A stretch of 64,000 nucleotides of DNA from Ditylenchus dipsaci (GCA_004194705.1 SADC01000189.1:372001-436000), one strand, 5' to 3'; shown: positions 1-12,994, counted from the first letter of the stretch. The notes: generated from the letters alone by a model not told the origin. Numbers and translations: made by a program.

Positions 1-32
1 CTGCAAAAAATTTCGGACCCTTTTTCTATCTT

Positions 33-228
33 TAAAGGACCATGGTTTTTGCGCGCAGTGGAATGTGCAAAATTTGAATTGGCGGGGACACTTCTCTTTC
101 GTCCATCAGTGTACTCTTTCGAGTCGTTTCGAATTTTTCGAAAGAGTACACTGATAGACACAAGAGAAGTGTCCCCCGCCAATTCAAATTTTGCACATGC
201 CATTGAGCGCAAAAACCATGGTCCTTTA
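33..228. mobile_element. Fold-back MITE, TAAAGGACCATGG ends
   Basis: Almost the whole element is an inverted repeat: each half starts TAAAGGACCATGGTTTTTGC and folds back on the other around a centre near 130. Flanking TA suggests a TA-targeting (Tc1/mariner-type) transposase. A second copy lies at 4017-4212 with the central spacer in the opposite orientation. The open frame that crosses it is a by-product of the palindrome, not a gene. Confidence 0.85.
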
Positions 229-392
229 GGAATATTTTGCCAACCCTGCAAGGAGGCCAAAAAGTTCCTACCCATTTTATTAAATTCTAACCAGTTCTGT
301 TTTAACAGTCTGGTCGCAAATATCACAAATATTCCGGTTTTTCAAATCGTTTTTCAGAAACTTAATTTTTTTTTAAATCAAAAACTTGATTT

Positions 393-630
393 TAAAGGGG
401 CATGCCCACGCTAATAAGAGGTGGTGCCCGAGAATTCAATTTTTTTCCGAATCATTGAACTTCTGTACGGATTTTTTAACTTGGTCTCTAACAAAACAAG
501 GCCTAGAATTTAATTTTAGGTATGGTTTCGTTAGAAACCAAGTTGGAAAATACGTCCAGAAGTTCAATGATTAGAAAAAAATTTCAAATTCCCGGGCACC
601 ACCTCTTATTAGCGTGGGCATGTCCCTTTA
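393..630. mobile_element. Fold-back MITE, TAAAGGGGCATGCCC ends
   Basis: Inverted arms begin TAAAGGGGCATGCCCACGC and contain the block AATAAGAGGTGGTGCCCG. The centre (ACTTGGTTTCTAACAAAAC type) is shared with the copies at 18675-18913 and, more loosely, 59622-59851. TA flanks both ends. Confidence 0.85.
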
Positions 631-2773
631 CGGACAGATTTCTTCAAAAATCCCTGTCCCTAAAAGCAAGTGATCACTGTGCTTCAAATTATATCTGGTT
701 ATTTGGGAATGCATTGTTTTTTAAGGTTCAAGGTTTTTTTCGCCTTTTAGTTTGAGGTTTTTTTTTCAAAGTTTTCTAGCTGTTTAGCATAAACCAAAGA
801 GCGGCAGCAAATTATATTATGTCATATTGACTCTTTAAAACTTTTTATGCAGTTTTGTTGGTCTCCTCTTTTTAAAATTCTTCAAATTCGTCAAGAATTT
901 GCGTAAATTTAGAAGCATCAAGTTTTTATAACTTTTTTTGAATTTTTTAAACTCTTTTTTATAAAAATAAGGATAGAAAATTCTGGAAAAAAGGGATAAA
1001 GTATGGTTTGGACTAGGCTTTGGCACTGTTCTTGTCAGTGGCACACGCAGGAATTTCTGACGGAGGGAGCACCAGGCCATTTTAGGCCATTTTACCTACA
1101 CCGTTTTTCAAATTTTATAACATAAAAATATTTTGGCGAAATTGTCCAAATTTAACAAGTTAAAAGGGCAATCCCGTGCGTTTCAAAAGTTAAGGCGAAA
1201 ACCAGCAATTTTATTTGAAACCTTCAATTTTCGACTTGTTTTGCATTAAATCCAACATTGATGACTCTATACTACTTTTAAAAACTAGGCAGAAAACTTA
1301 AAAAATCTGAATGCGTATGCATGTGAAACTTGATCGAGAAAGAAAAAAGTGCTAGTCCCCGCCTTTTCTCCGTGTCGGGCACGGGCATGCCCCTTTAAAA
1401 GAATAATAAATCACTCTGGGTATTTTTTTCAAGCAATGAAATTTCTTACCATTTTCATACGCAGTTTAAATTGTATGAGCTAATAATATGACCCACATCA
1501 AATTTTTGATAAAAGCATATTTCTGTAAATATAAATAAATATTAAAACCCCTGCAATAACATAAAACCACCCAGTTCTATTAGAAGCCATTGTGTGACAT
1601 ACATTCCCAGCAAACTAATAGATTCTATGAAATATGTCTATATAATTCCCAGTCCAAACTCCTTTGTTGTTCCATAACCAAGGCAAGCTGCACACAAGAA
1701 AAGTCGAACAAGCCTCACCAAAAACAACATTAAATCTTAATAAAAAAAGGTTTTTTCTGTTTCATTCCAAGAATCCAGTCTTAAAATAGCTTTTATTTTA
1801 CCCTTGCACAAGCCAAATGTATTATTGGCAATGAAATACTTGACATGTAGATATTTTAGTAGCTTTTGATTCATTTTTTAAATTTCATTATCACCTATAT
1901 TTAGTGTTGTAAATCTATAGGTTGCTTAAAAAGGACTTTTTGCGATTTCTTTTGTGTCCACTTCCATTTTTAGACAAAGTTTAGAGGCATTGCCAAACCT
2001 AATAATATATGCCACAGAACTAGGGTTGGCGGAGCGCTGCCAATTCTATATAGAATTGAGCAGGAATAAGTATTAGACAAATGGAATTAATTTTTGCAAA
2101 GAAGCAAAGGGCAAAGTTTCATCCATATGGAAGAGCATATTCCCGGATTTCCTGTCTACTACAATTACACAAGCTTTTATTTTGTTGTGCTGTATGATCA
2201 CTATTAATAATGTGTGCTTTTGGCTGGAAGGGGACTTTTGTGAGATTCTGTCAAAATGTATATGACTAGGAAAATTGGTGTTCGAAAGGTCAATGTTTTT
2301 TAATATTTGCTTTTTTGCTACTGTTTTTTTACTCGGTAACCCAAATTCATCCATGTTTTTACGTCTTTATTCTCTTTGGATGAGAATTATGGTCAATGAA
2401 TTTGCAGTCAACCCTCAATTCAACGTCATGGTGCTTTTCTTGATTTTTTAACAAGGTTTTTTTTTGAGAAATTGTGTCAAAGTAATGCTGTGAACACCGT
2501 ATCTCCTCTTATAAAGGTTATTCCAAAATTGGCAAAATGCACCTAATGTGTAATTTTAAACTTAGTCTTGCATTCGGATTTTGAGACAAATAGGTGCTGA
2601 TATTGATGTTCGCAATAGAAATTCTAATTTTGCAAAAATTTCATTTTCATATACACTGGCTTGCCAGAAATATATGGCTCCAAAGCGACATTAAAAAAGA
2701 TACATTTTGTCAGTTTTGATGAATGCGCTTATTAGGGGAAATGGAAAATCCTACCACCATCTCGAATTTCGGA
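631..2773. other. AT-rich DNA without recognised gene
   Basis: No conserved coding segment is visible on either strand. A 93-codon open frame on the minus strand (2073-2354) matches no family I recognise and has no splice or codon signal that sets it apart. A GC-richer piece near 1360-1395 ends in GGGCATGCCCCTTTAAA, which resembles one end of the TAAAGGGGCATG MITEs and is probably a solo terminus. Confidence 0.5.
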
Positions 2774-2915
2774 TACCGTATTTGCTTTAATGGAAGTCCA
2801 CCCCCTAAATTTTGACTAAGATTTCAGAGATAAGGCCATTTTTGATTTACAATTTTAAGATTTTTAGGGATTGAAAAATAGAAGCCCGTGGGATTTTATT
2901 AGAGAAATTACAGTA
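2774..2915. mobile_element. MITE with TACCGTATTT / AAATTACAGTA ends
   Basis: Starts TACCGTATTTGCTTTAATGG and ends in the imperfect inverse TTATTAGAGAAATTACAGTA. The core resembles, in reverse, the element at 24696-24853. Confidence 0.6.
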
Positions 2916-3810
2916 TTTTTGAAAATCTTAAAATCAAATGCTCGAAAATACTAAGGCTGAATGTCTTATGTCTTTTTTGCATCTAAACTCTATTTACTAG
3001 CCCAACTTAATTAGAATTGCCTCGAAAAGGCATAGTTTCCAGAACTTTCATCCTTAATTCAATCTGTTTTACCCAAGTCCTCCAAAAGGCGACAAATCAT
3101 CGATTAATTATTGAAAAAGCCTTATTCTAAAGCAGTAAACAAGTCATCCCCACGGTTTGATGTCCAAAAAGCAGTCTTATAAGAAATTTTTGCAATTGGA
3201 AAAAAATTATTGTTAAAAACCTTTTTTAATTTCCAAATTTTTTATTTAGTGCCAATAAACATGGACTTTTTCAAGTTCCCTCAATAAAGTAGAACAGAAA
3301 TGGCCAGCTTTCTTGTTCAATTAAATGGCTAGAGAAAAACGGATACAAATTGGAGCCTGGGGCAAATACCCCTTTCCTTGGCTCAGATTTTTTCAGCTGG
3401 TGCTCCGCAATTTCTTGGATTTTTTGCCCTCCCACTCGGCTTGTTTCTTTTATTCTGCTTCGACTATTATTGCCCCTTCTATTGAAACCCAAATTACGCG
3501 TATTCGCGTGACCCAAGGGTTGGGCAGCAAGAGTGCAGAAAATAATCAAACATTTTGTCCCTCCTTTTGCTTGGAAAGTCAAAGTTTGGGAGAGGGAGAT
3601 TCTTTTGCGCACCCACTAGTTGGCCTAATTACTGCTGCACTTTTTATTTTCGAGTTTTGAAATCTCTGGAGAAATCTCTACTTTCTATGGTTTTTGTAAA
3701 TTAGGGGTCTATGGTCTTTAAAGCTAGTAAATTGTTAAATTTTGAACAGTGTGTGTTATGCACACCAAGTTTTTTTTTCTAAGAAATTTTGTAACTCTGA
3801 TGTCAATATT
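2916..3810. other. No recognised gene; two overlapping opposite ORFs
   Basis: A GC-richer patch (3271-3660) is open on both strands (113 codons minus, 111 codons plus). Neither translation shows a domain I recognise, and the mutual overlap argues that at most one could be real. The rest is AT-rich and featureless. Confidence 0.4.
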
Positions 3811-4018
3811 TAAAGGATTATGCCCAAATACGTTCACGAGTTTTGCACGTTTGAATTGGCGGCGGACACCTTTTTTACTTTCAAAATGCACAAAGAGTGA
3901 TTTTGTCATAATTTTTTATAGTTCAAAAAATGATTTTGTGCATTTTCGGAGTAAGAAAGCTGTCGGCCGTCAATTCAAACGTGCAAAACTCGTGAACTTA
4001 GACGGGTATGATCCTCTA
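3811..4018. mobile_element. Fold-back MITE, TAAAGGATTATGCCC ends
   Basis: Arms share CACGAGTTTTGCACGTTTGA in inverted orientation, with terminal TAAAGGATTATGCCC and its imperfect inverse GGGTATGATCCTCTA. Its right terminal TA is also the left terminal TA of the next element. Confidence 0.8.
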
Positions 4019-4212
4019 AAGGACCATGGTTTTTGCGCGCAGTGGCATGTACAAAATTTGAATTGGCGGGGACACTTCTCTTGTGTCTATCAGTGTACTC
4101 TTTCGAAAAATTCGAAACGACTCGAAAGAGTACACTGATAGACGAAAGAGAAGTGTCCCCCGCCAATTCAAATTTTGCGTGTGCCGCTGCGCGCAAAAAC
4201 CATGGTCCTTTA
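4017..4212. mobile_element. Fold-back MITE, second TAAAGGACCATGG copy
   Basis: Same ends and arms as 33-228, but the asymmetric centre (TTCGAAAAATTCGAAACGAC) is inverted relative to that copy. It directly abuts 3811-4018 and shares a TA with it. Confidence 0.85.
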
Positions 4213-5619
4213 ATATTGCTAATCCAACATTTAGTTGTTAACATGTTTTTTTTAATTTTGCTTCAAGCGCCAAAAAACTCGAGAAAGACTTCTAGGTTTT
4301 CCGGTTTCCGGGTGGTTAATAAGCCAGCCGGATAGCTTACTAAAAGAAAAGGGTAGATACATTTTTCACTTTTGGTAGGCTCTTTAGCAGAATAAATATG
4401 ATTACCGAATCTACATTTTTTACAAAGCAAATTTTTATTTCGTAAAAAGTTTCATACCAATTGTTGCCTAGTTTGCTTAATTGGTTTCATGTTTGATTGT
4501 TTAATTCGCTAGGGGATTTCAAAAATAAAAAAATAATGAAATTTTTAGTTTTTCCCGTTTCATATGTTTAAAAAACTGATTTTTTTCGAATTTCGGCAGA
4601 ATATATATTGCCTGTTTTTGAGCACCGATTGTTGGATTGGTAGTAGTATTCTAAGCAAGACATTACATTTCAAAGAAATCCTAGCTTACTGGTGCCATTG
4701 CGGCCTCTCCTCATTCTTCTCCTTCTTAATTAATAATTGATTTTGGGAATAGGGGGCAAGAAGATGTCCACCAACTAATAAAATTATTCTTTCCTCACGA
4801 GCCTTTCATGTCCTTCAGACTATTTTATTTATTCCTTGGCTTTTAGCTGCTGCTACTGCTCTAAAATTTTCTTCATTTTTTTCATCTGTTCAAGAGCCCC
4901 TTCCCCAGAGCAAAAACAAGCTTTATTCAAGTATCACAAGCTTGCTTTATTCACACATTATTTTTTCACTTCGGCCTTTTATTTTCGTTGGCTATTATTG
5001 TTATTATTATTGTTTGTTTCAAAATAAGCATTCAAAGCAAAATTTTACTTTTTGTAAGGAAATGGGTTGCCACGAGTAGGAAACAAAGTCGGAAAATATT
5101 TCGCTCGAAATTTCCTAATTCTGATGTCAAGGCATTTTAATGTTATTCGGCGCTTCTATCTTTTTCGTTGAAAACTTGGCGATGCACGGTTTAATCGCCA
5201 GTGCATTGACCGGCAGGGAATAGTTGAAAATCAAGGTAAAATAAATAGAATATTGACTAGCTAGAGAAAATGATTTATAAATCGAAAATTGACGACCGTG
5301 ATATCAAAAATTGTTAGATTGTATTTTTCCGCACAATAAAACAAATAAGTTCAGATGCTTCTGCTGTTTACTTGTTCTATGGAAATTTTCAAATCTTCGT
5401 CGATTTAAAAGAGAAATATAGAAGTTTGAAAATTTTTATAGGGCATGTAAACAGCAGAACCTCAGTCCGGAAAAAGCCAATTCTAAATTTTGCCGCATGT
5501 TTTCTGAAAAGACCCCCCCCCCTCCCTTAAAACAGGCGATCCCTGTTTTTGGGAACGGAGAAACATTTTTACGGTACAAATTTACTTTATTCTGGCGCAA
5601 ATACGCTAACACATGGATG
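4213..5619. other. AT-rich DNA, no gene seen
   Basis: No conserved coding segment. There is a short poly-C/CCT stretch near 5510-5525 and several TTATT/GTTATTATT microsatellite-like runs near 4990-5010. Short inverted segments around 5370-5460 (TTTACTTGTTC / GGGCATGTAAACAG) hint at a decayed fold-back. Confidence 0.5.
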
Positions 5620-5827
5620 TCCTTTGGGAACCTGTATCTCAGACCACAGACAATTTTTTACATCGCTTTTTATTGCGTTTTCTTAACTCCTAGGTACTCT
5701 ACCGATTCCACTTTTTCGATTTTATATTTTCAACCAAAAATTTCGAAATCGACCTCAAATTTTTCCGAAAATTAGGGGTTTGAATAAAAAGAGGACGAGA
5801 GAGGAAGAGGAAATACGGTACAACTAA
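5620..5827. mobile_element. Partial MITE of the TACCGTATTT family
   Basis: Shares the core CCTGTATCTCAG ... TTGCGTTTTCTTAA ... GATTCCACTTTT with the fuller element at 30041-30287 and ends GAGGAAATACGGTAC. The left terminus is not clear. Confidence 0.6.
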
Positions 5828-7189
5828 AACGAATAAATTTGGTGCACCCTGTAGATTTCTCACTTTTCTATAATTATATTTCATATTCATAAGGCCAGGG
5901 CAACATCTATTTTTACAGTCTATTTTTACCTCTGATCCCTAGGGATGTATCTATTCTATCTTTTAGAACAAAGTTCGACAAAAAAACTAGGAGGTGGATT
6001 GGAAATAAAACTATTTTAGTAACAAAAGTTCATTCTAATTAGTCTGCTGGTGTTTGAGCACATATATATTTTGCAATGAAGCGAATTTAATTGTATTGGT
6101 GTGGCTAACCCAACATATTTTATATAAATTTTAAGCAGGTTAACAGATTTACTTGTTTCAATCCACTAAGCCGTTCTTTGTATTTGGAAGACTCACACTC
6201 TAATGTATCTAAAAAAGCATGGTAAGAGCCAAGACACACACAATTTCTAGTGATTATCTGCCAGACTATAAGGAGAAATTCCCAAGAGAACGAAAAGTAA
6301 AAATCTGTGGCCAGAAAGGTTTTTTATTTATAGACTAACAAAAATTGAAGCCTGTTTGGATAAATAACAGAGTTATCACGAGTTAAATCTTTTACAAGAT
6401 TTAACTCAATTTAATTTTTTTTCCCGGTGAAACCACGAATTTGTCCAATGAGCGAAAATCCCGAAAATTTCAAGTTTCGACCCGAAAATAACTGTAGTCA
6501 AAAACTGTAGAATTTCTCGCATATTATACCAGAAACTCTACAGTTAGCGATGGTGTAGAATGTAAAACAAGATAAGTCATTTTGAATTTTTTTCGAGCAG
6601 GACAAAACACGCTTTAAACAACAAACCACCAACCCCCCCCTTTCTCCAAGGTCGAAAATTAACAAAGTTTAAATTAGGGCGTGTTATATCTAAAATTTAT
6701 AATATTATTGGCTGACCGTATGCCTCAGACTTGGGAATTTGAAGTGCGATTTGTTTGAAAAAAAAGATGATCAGAAACCAAGTTGTATTATTAGTGCGTG
6801 TTTTCGATTGTTCTCTAAAGTGCATAAATGATTGGTGTTTTTTGCGCTGTTATTCCAATCACACAGACTTTTAGCCTGCACACATAAATAAATGTTGAAA
6901 AGTGATCCTGTCTTTTCAAAAGTTTATTTCTTTTGCTGTTAGAAGACGTGATCTAATCTTTTTTTGCTTGCCTCCTTAACATTTGTATTCTTGCCTTTGC
7001 CCCCTCCCCCACATCAACAACAATTTCTTTTTGTTTTTCTAGGAATAGCTAATAATAAAAGCATTCGATTTATGTCTTCTGCATGTAATACAAAGAAGAA
7101 TTTGCGTGTTTCCGGTGCTGAACCCACGACCATTTTTTAAATGCCGATTTTTTCTGGCACCCCATACTAATTCACAATCGTGTTTTCGG
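5828..7189. other. AT-rich DNA, no gene seen
   Basis: No conserved coding sequence. A small inverted repeat lies around 6490-6560 (ACTGTAGTC ... CTCTACAGTT). Confidence 0.5.
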
Positions 7190-7332
7190 CATTGTGTTTT
7201 TGACCTACTTTTTGTGGAAGACTCACTCGAAAGTTACCACTGAAATTGTAGCTCATCTCACTGCCTACAAAATGGGTGACATGTTACCTGGGAGCCATCC
7301 ACGAAAAGTAGGCCAGAAAAAACGCAATTCCA
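7190..7332. repeat. Decayed fold-back related to 38510-38640
   Basis: Outer arms TTTTTGACCTACTTTTTGTG and CACGAAAAGTAGGCCAGAAA pair imperfectly. The centre (TTGTAGCTCATCTCACTGCC) is shared with the cleaner palindrome at 38510-38640, so both belong to one family. Confidence 0.6.
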
Positions 7333-8145
7333 AAAACGCAAATTATAAGGGTGCCGTCAGAATCAGAACTATTTATGTGCCGCTGATTCAGAAATACTAA
7401 GTGAGTAGTTCTGACTTACCACACAGCCTTTACCCTAAAGGAAGTTTCCGCAAAAATTTTATCAGTTTTTATTCGCTATATTCTCAGTGTAAAATTGCGA
7501 TTTCGATGTGAACTTGTCCAACCTAATTTTATATTGTGGTTTTAAATAATCAGGAACAGAACTTACTATTCCCTTCAAGAAATTTGATATCTATGGTATA
7601 TATTATGATCTTTATCATCAAGACAACTTACCTAGGATATTTTTTGGTGTTTGAGCTTTAAGCTTGAGTTAGAAAATTATGCTTTCATATCTTGATTCAG
7701 CAGCATTCTTATCAAAATAATTCCTTTGGTTTTTTAATTATTCAATTTAACAAGATCCTTGAAAGAGCATATCAACGCAAGTTGTCGGATATCAGTTTTT
7801 CATCACAAACATCACCCATTATTTAAATTGATTAAAAAATTTCTAAATTTCCCAAGAAAAATCTTGTCTAGCAATTTTGAAATTGTAATAAAAACACTGG
7901 TTCCCACAACGTGCAAATTATGCAAATTGTGAACATGCTTTTGGCAAGAGTAAACCGTATTACTCTCTTAATATTTTGCACCCTATATGCGTTCTTTACA
8001 TTAATTTCTGAAAAGTTAAAAAATTTGCAACCGACAAATAACACCCTTAAATGATCAAGCATTGAAATAAGAATAATAAATTGTGTAATGAGGTTGGCCG
8101 GGTGCTCTTCCAGCAATAACTAATGAAAAACAAAGATTGCGTGCA
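7333..8145. other. AT-rich DNA, no gene seen
   Basis: No conserved coding segment or clear repeat is visible. Confidence 0.5.
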
Positions 8146-8222
8146 GTTACTTCAGTAGCTCAACGGCAAGACTCATCCGGTGGATTTTGCTACAGGATCG
8201 ATCCTCACTCGAGCCCATGTCT
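8146..8222 (+). repeat. tRNA-like (SINE head?) sequence
   Basis: Contains an exact RNA polymerase III A-box match (TAGCTCAACGG) followed about 38 nt later by a near B-box (GGATCGATCCT). No convincing full cloverleaf forms, so a tRNA-derived SINE or tRNA pseudogene is more likely than a functional tRNA. Confidence 0.35.
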
Positions 8223-8250
8223 ATTTTTAGATAAACGTCTTTGTTTAGGA

Positions 8251-8483
8251 GGTAAGTCGTGTTTTTGTCCCGATGACTATTTTTTGAAAATGTCTAAGAA
8301 TGACCACTCATTCATTCTGACTCAGAATTAACCCACCAAATTAACAGTAAATTTCTAGTATATTACTCGAAAAATTATACAGTTCATTCGGCGGGTCTCC
8401 TTCTAAGTCAAAATGAGTGAGTGGTCTTTCTGAGTCATTTACAAAAAAATAGTCAACGGGACAAAAACATGACTTACTCCCCA
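8251..8483. repeat. Fold-back element
   Basis: Left arm GGTAAGTCGTGTTTTTGTCC and right arm GGACAAAAACATGACTTAC are inverted copies, with further pairing inwards (AATGACCACTCATTC / GAGTGAGTGGTC). Confidence 0.75.
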
Positions 8484-9146
8484 AAAGCCAGTCGAAAACT
8501 AAAAAAAATATTTGGAGGCGTAATATATATTGTTGACCTTTGTGCTTATGTAATTTTATTTTGATATTTTTTCTAACTATTTTCCAAATAAGGAAATAGC
8601 GGTATAATTTTTTTTCTCACTTATTTCCCTTTGCCTTCTCAATACTCGCTAATTGCAAATTTGAAGAGGTATAGCTTTAGTTTTGAGGTTTACCCTTGCA
8701 GTGGGGCAGGTGTTAAAATGGAAAACAACTTTAGCCTAATCCATCGCCTCAATTCCAGGAACGTAAATATCCAACAAAAAAACGCTTTTATGGCGCCCTT
8801 TTCGTCACCCGTTTCAATTAGTTTTGCAGTTGTGGGGTATGAAAGGGTTGAAGTGGGGTGTAAACGTCAAGCTATAAATGGTTTGTCCTTTGCATAGCAA
8901 GCCACACTTCCACAAACCACTCAACTCAGGGTGAGGGGGCCATTAAGTGCAGGATGCAAAACAATTGCGTTTGTTATCCCATTTGCCTAATTCCTAGTAC
9001 AGATCACACAATAATGTATACGTGTGTGTGCTACCGGTGGAACTCAAACCTGACACTTTGACTGACCATAATGAGTGAAAAAAACATTTTAGTAAAACGT
9101 AAAGCTAAACAAAAAATACACTACAATGTTTTCGCATATTTTTATA
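8484..9146. other. No gene seen
   Basis: An 88-codon plus-strand frame (8631-8897) shows no recognised domain. A B-box-like reverse motif (GGAACTCAAACC) occurs near 9039. Confidence 0.45.
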
Positions 9147-9387
9147 GGGGAACATTTTCAAAAACGAAACTTCTTGAAAAGAAACTTAACAAAATGAAAT
9201 TTCTCAAAATTTTGCCTTGGCTCCCCTGTATTGAAAATTGTGAAAAATTTAGAATTTTTTTGCTGAAATGGTTAAAAAGGGTAAATAAATGGTTTTGGAG
9301 ACTTTTTGAAAAAAATCCAAATATAAAAAATAAAGGGAACCAAGGTAAATTTTTGAGAAGTTTCGTTTTTGACAAAGTTCCCCTAGC
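9147..9387. repeat. Fold-back element
   Basis: Arms AGGGGAACATTTTCAAAAAC and GTTTTTGACAAAGTTCCCCT are inverted, and pairing continues through AAACTTCTTGAAAAG/AGAAGTTTCG. The two opposite open frames here are products of the symmetry. Confidence 0.75.
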
Positions 9388-11039
9388 GAAATTAATCCTC
9401 TAAGACACATATAGCTAAAATGTCCTCAAAAATAGGAATTACGCAAAATAATTTTTTAAATATGCTCATTCACTCAGTTATGACTCTAAGTTGAAGTACC
9501 CACATATTCTTTAAAATCATGCAAGTTTTTGGCCCATCCTGTATTGTTAACTTTCAACTCTCTGAAAATTTTTCCAGTAAAGAACCATTTCAGGCTCAAG
9601 AAATTTTAATTGACCATATTTGCAAAAAAGGTACCCGCGTTAAAAAAGCGTATAGGCTGAAATAAGCATTTGAAAATAGTGCAAACCATATTTTCCCAAG
9701 TAAGCATTAGCTAAAAGTAGAGAGGTAGTAGTTGCCTAGCAGCTAACCTGCAGCAATCCCAGGCCATTGGTTCACAGCCCGATTACCTATTCACCAATAA
9801 TTTTTCAAATTATTTGTTCTTGTTCCATTCCCGTGTGGGGGTAACGTTTAGTTGGGAGGGTAGGCAAGCCCTGATAGATCATATGTGAGAATGTTGACAA
9901 GCCTCAGACCTAGCTATAATTCCCTGGGCTGCTCCCTTCCTCTTTTGCCTTATGTATTGATTCAATGCCCTTGGCTTTTGATCAATTGCTTGTTGTGCTC
10001 CCACTTGTTTCTTCGGAAAAAAATTGTCTTGGTGATTTACTGCTGTAATTTTGTTTTTATAACATTGCATTTTTTGTACGCTTACTTTTACTTTTGCATT
10101 AAAAGAGAATTCTGGTGCACATGTATTAGCTGGATGACACACTTTTTAACTTTTCTAAGACACAAATTGCCTTTTTATGGATACAGAAATTCCAATGTTC
10201 AGAGATTTTTTTTCATTATTTTTAGTTTTGTAGCTTATTCAAACTAAATACAATGAAGTTATTGGCTGGACTAGGTAATTGTAAAGTGATCCAAAGAAGT
10301 TCTTGTTCCTAGAAACCTTTGAGTTTTTAGGGCACGGTCGAAATTTTATCGAATTTTATTTCGGCCAAAATTTAACTTTGAGTCTTGGTCCTCCAACCCT
10401 TAACCTACCTACAAAAAGATAGAATTTAAAAATAGTTTTGCAAACTTATGCTTTAAAAAGTTCTGGTGTGAAGCTCTGGTGTTTTTGGCAGTTTCAAGAG
10501 GTAAGAATAATTAAAAAGATTCAAACCCATTTCGGCATTCCTTAGACTGAATCTTTAATTTTCACTCGTTTAAAACAAAATCAATTTTTGGTTTTTATAA
10601 AGTGAAATATATGGAGCTGTCAGCTAGTTTTGTTTGAGCAATACTTGATTTGCCGATGCTCAATTAATATTTTATGATGGCGAAACAAGAAAAGAGGGAT
10701 GCCTCTTCCTCAATTGAAAGGCAGCTAATCTTCTTCCCCCGCACACACCCCTCTGCTTAGCCATCCAAACAAAGAGAGCATAAAAATGTAACTCAGGGCT
10801 TTTGACCCTGGTTTGCGGGGGCTAGTTCATGTCAACGCCGCAAATTCGATTATCCTTGCCAATTGTTTCTTTTTTCACTTTTCGCTTTTTTATTCATATT
10901 TCTACTTTTATTTCTGCCCTAAAAATGCTTGATATTAACTAAAGATGGACTGCACAACTAATTTTTATTTTTTTAACTTTTAATTTTCCGACACCTCCAT
11001 AACCTCAATAACCCGACACTTCACGGCCGGCCCGCAGTG
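9388..11039. other. No recognised gene
   Basis: A 120-codon plus-strand frame (9885-10247) encodes a Phe/Leu/Cys-rich string with no family match, typical of AT-rich noncoding DNA. 10720-10860 is locally GC-richer and unique. A degenerate tRNA-like piece lies near 9729-9795 (GGTTCACAGCCC). Confidence 0.45.
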
Positions 11040-11260
11040 TACAGTCGAAGCTGTTTGAAGGCAAAAGCTGAATTAAAAAATTATTTCTATTATTGTTATT
11101 GTTGTTATCTGTATGAATAGTAAAGTAAAAAAGTGAAAACCTCGACAAGTCGACACCTCCGTCTTCGAATGAATTTGAGTTCTCTTTATCCTGACACCCC
11201 GATAACTCGACACCCTGAAGCCGGTCTCCTAAGGTGTAGGGTTAAACAGTTTCGACTGTA
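11040..11260. mobile_element. Pogo/Tigger-like MITE
   Basis: Terminal inverted repeats TACAGTCGAAGCTGTTTGA and TACAGTCGAAACTGTTTAAC, bounded by TA. The interior repeats the CTCGACACC/CCGACAC words common in such elements. Confidence 0.7.
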
Positions 11261-12994
11261 TACTGATAAAAATGAGACTATCCCACTTTTTCTGCATATT
11301 TAAGTATCAACAACGTCTTTAAAAAAATGACACAAATGTTTCTTTGAACTAAATTTTTTGTCATGTTTTAGCTATCGATGTAAGCCCGCGGTCTGCGCTT
11401 TCTTTTAAGTTATAAATCACTGAAATCAATAATAAAAGTTGACGGGATATGTTTTTTTCGAAGTTGTATATGCAACAATCCTGACTTGGCTGGTTCTTAG
11501 GGGCAGCTGACCCCAGAAGCAACTTTTTCCCATTTTTTTTTACCATCGTGTTCAGCGTGAAATGCTGCACCAGGATGTACATTTAGGACAAACAGGCATT
11601 CCAGTAATAACAAGGCTGTCAAAAGATAGATTTTGACTAAAAATTAATTTTTTTCTATATTTGCACATTCTTTTTTGCTAAAATAGCTTCTATTCAAATT
11701 TGCCTCAAGCAATTATAGAACCACCCACCTATCTAAGCAAGCTAAAACTAATTTTTTCTAAAATTTCTTCTACTTCAAAGAAACATTTGCTTCATTAACT
11801 TTCAAAGTGTAAAAAATTTAACCATCCTGTTTAAGTAACCAAAAAAGCAAACATTCTTTTTTATTGATTATCTCTATGCTAGTGATCTCCAATATCTAAC
11901 AAAAAAAAACTATCAAAGATCAAGGCCGGATTTAAATTTCTTTCAATTATTTACATCCAAACACCTACCAAGAGCACTTCGGGATTTAAAAGCTTAATGC
12001 ACTCGGAAACAGGCAGCAACACAAAAATAGAGTCACTTTTAAAGGCTCTTAAAGCATTTAACGCTTGAAGGGCACAGCCATTTCCAGTAGCAGCCACATC
12101 AATAATAAAACTTCGCTGTTGACCCCTTCAAAATGTTGTCAACATGATTCTGGTGTTACTGAATAACTGCAAATTCTATTTTGTTCGGTAGTGAGACGAT
12201 TTTGCATCAAAATTTAGCCGATTTGCAGACAAAAATCTTTTTGTAGTATTTTTCGCAGCAAAAAGAAGACTTATATATTTTGTAGTATTTGCTCATAATC
12301 TTCATTAGGGTTTTGAGCTAGTCTTATCAGATATTTTTGTTTAATTGAGTTGAAAAGTCAGCTTTTGGCTGAAGGTTTTCAAAGGTTTTTTTCACACAAT
12401 GACCTCACAGCTGTTTGAAGTCAAAAGCTGAACTTTCAAAAATAACCCATACGAAACCGATAGCACATTTTGAAAAAGAATAGCAGAGCTACACAATAAT
12501 TTATTTGGGAAAAGATTTCAAAAATTATTTGATTCCTAAAGGATAGTTTAAAAAAAACTGCAAGGACTTTTAATCCACCCGTACTTAAAAAAGGATTACA
12601 ACATTTCAGAGAAACAGGTCAAAACAAAAAGTTTTTATCCAAAATAAGTCGACACTGACTAATTGAGGCAAACTTATTCTTGACCCATTTTAATTTTATG
12701 TTGTCTAAAAAAACTAAAATTCAGTTTATTTACTAACTTTCACAACAAATCAAATAGACGTTAAAAAAGCTTTGTTCCTCCTTCTGATTTATTACCATTT
12801 TTTGCTCAAGTGAATCTGTGATATATAGTAGCTAGTCAGAAAATAGAGTTGCGGAACCACTTGATAGATCAAGAGTATTTAAAAATTGCTGTGAAAAATA
12901 CCGATTCAACATGATTCGAAATGGTAGGGTCACATTTAATTTCGCGATATTTCATACATTTTCTCTAACTTTTTTAAAAAAAGTTTTTATCATC
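11261..12994. other. AT-rich DNA, no gene seen
   Basis: No conserved coding sequence. A solo piece of the preceding element (ACAGCTGTTTGAAGTCAAAA) recurs at about 12410-12430. Confidence 0.5.

Noticed and set aside
49..414. 121-codon open frame at the start of the window
   Set aside because: It runs through the palindromic MITE at 33-228; the same residues recur in the 4033-4335 frame because the element is repeated.
3271..3660. Overlapping long ORFs on both strands
   Set aside because: No domain on either strand and complete mutual overlap; kept only as a gap note.
9885..10247. 120-codon frame rich in Phe, Leu and Cys
   Set aside because: Looks like a membrane protein by composition, but AT-rich DNA gives such strings; no conserved motif, no splice context.
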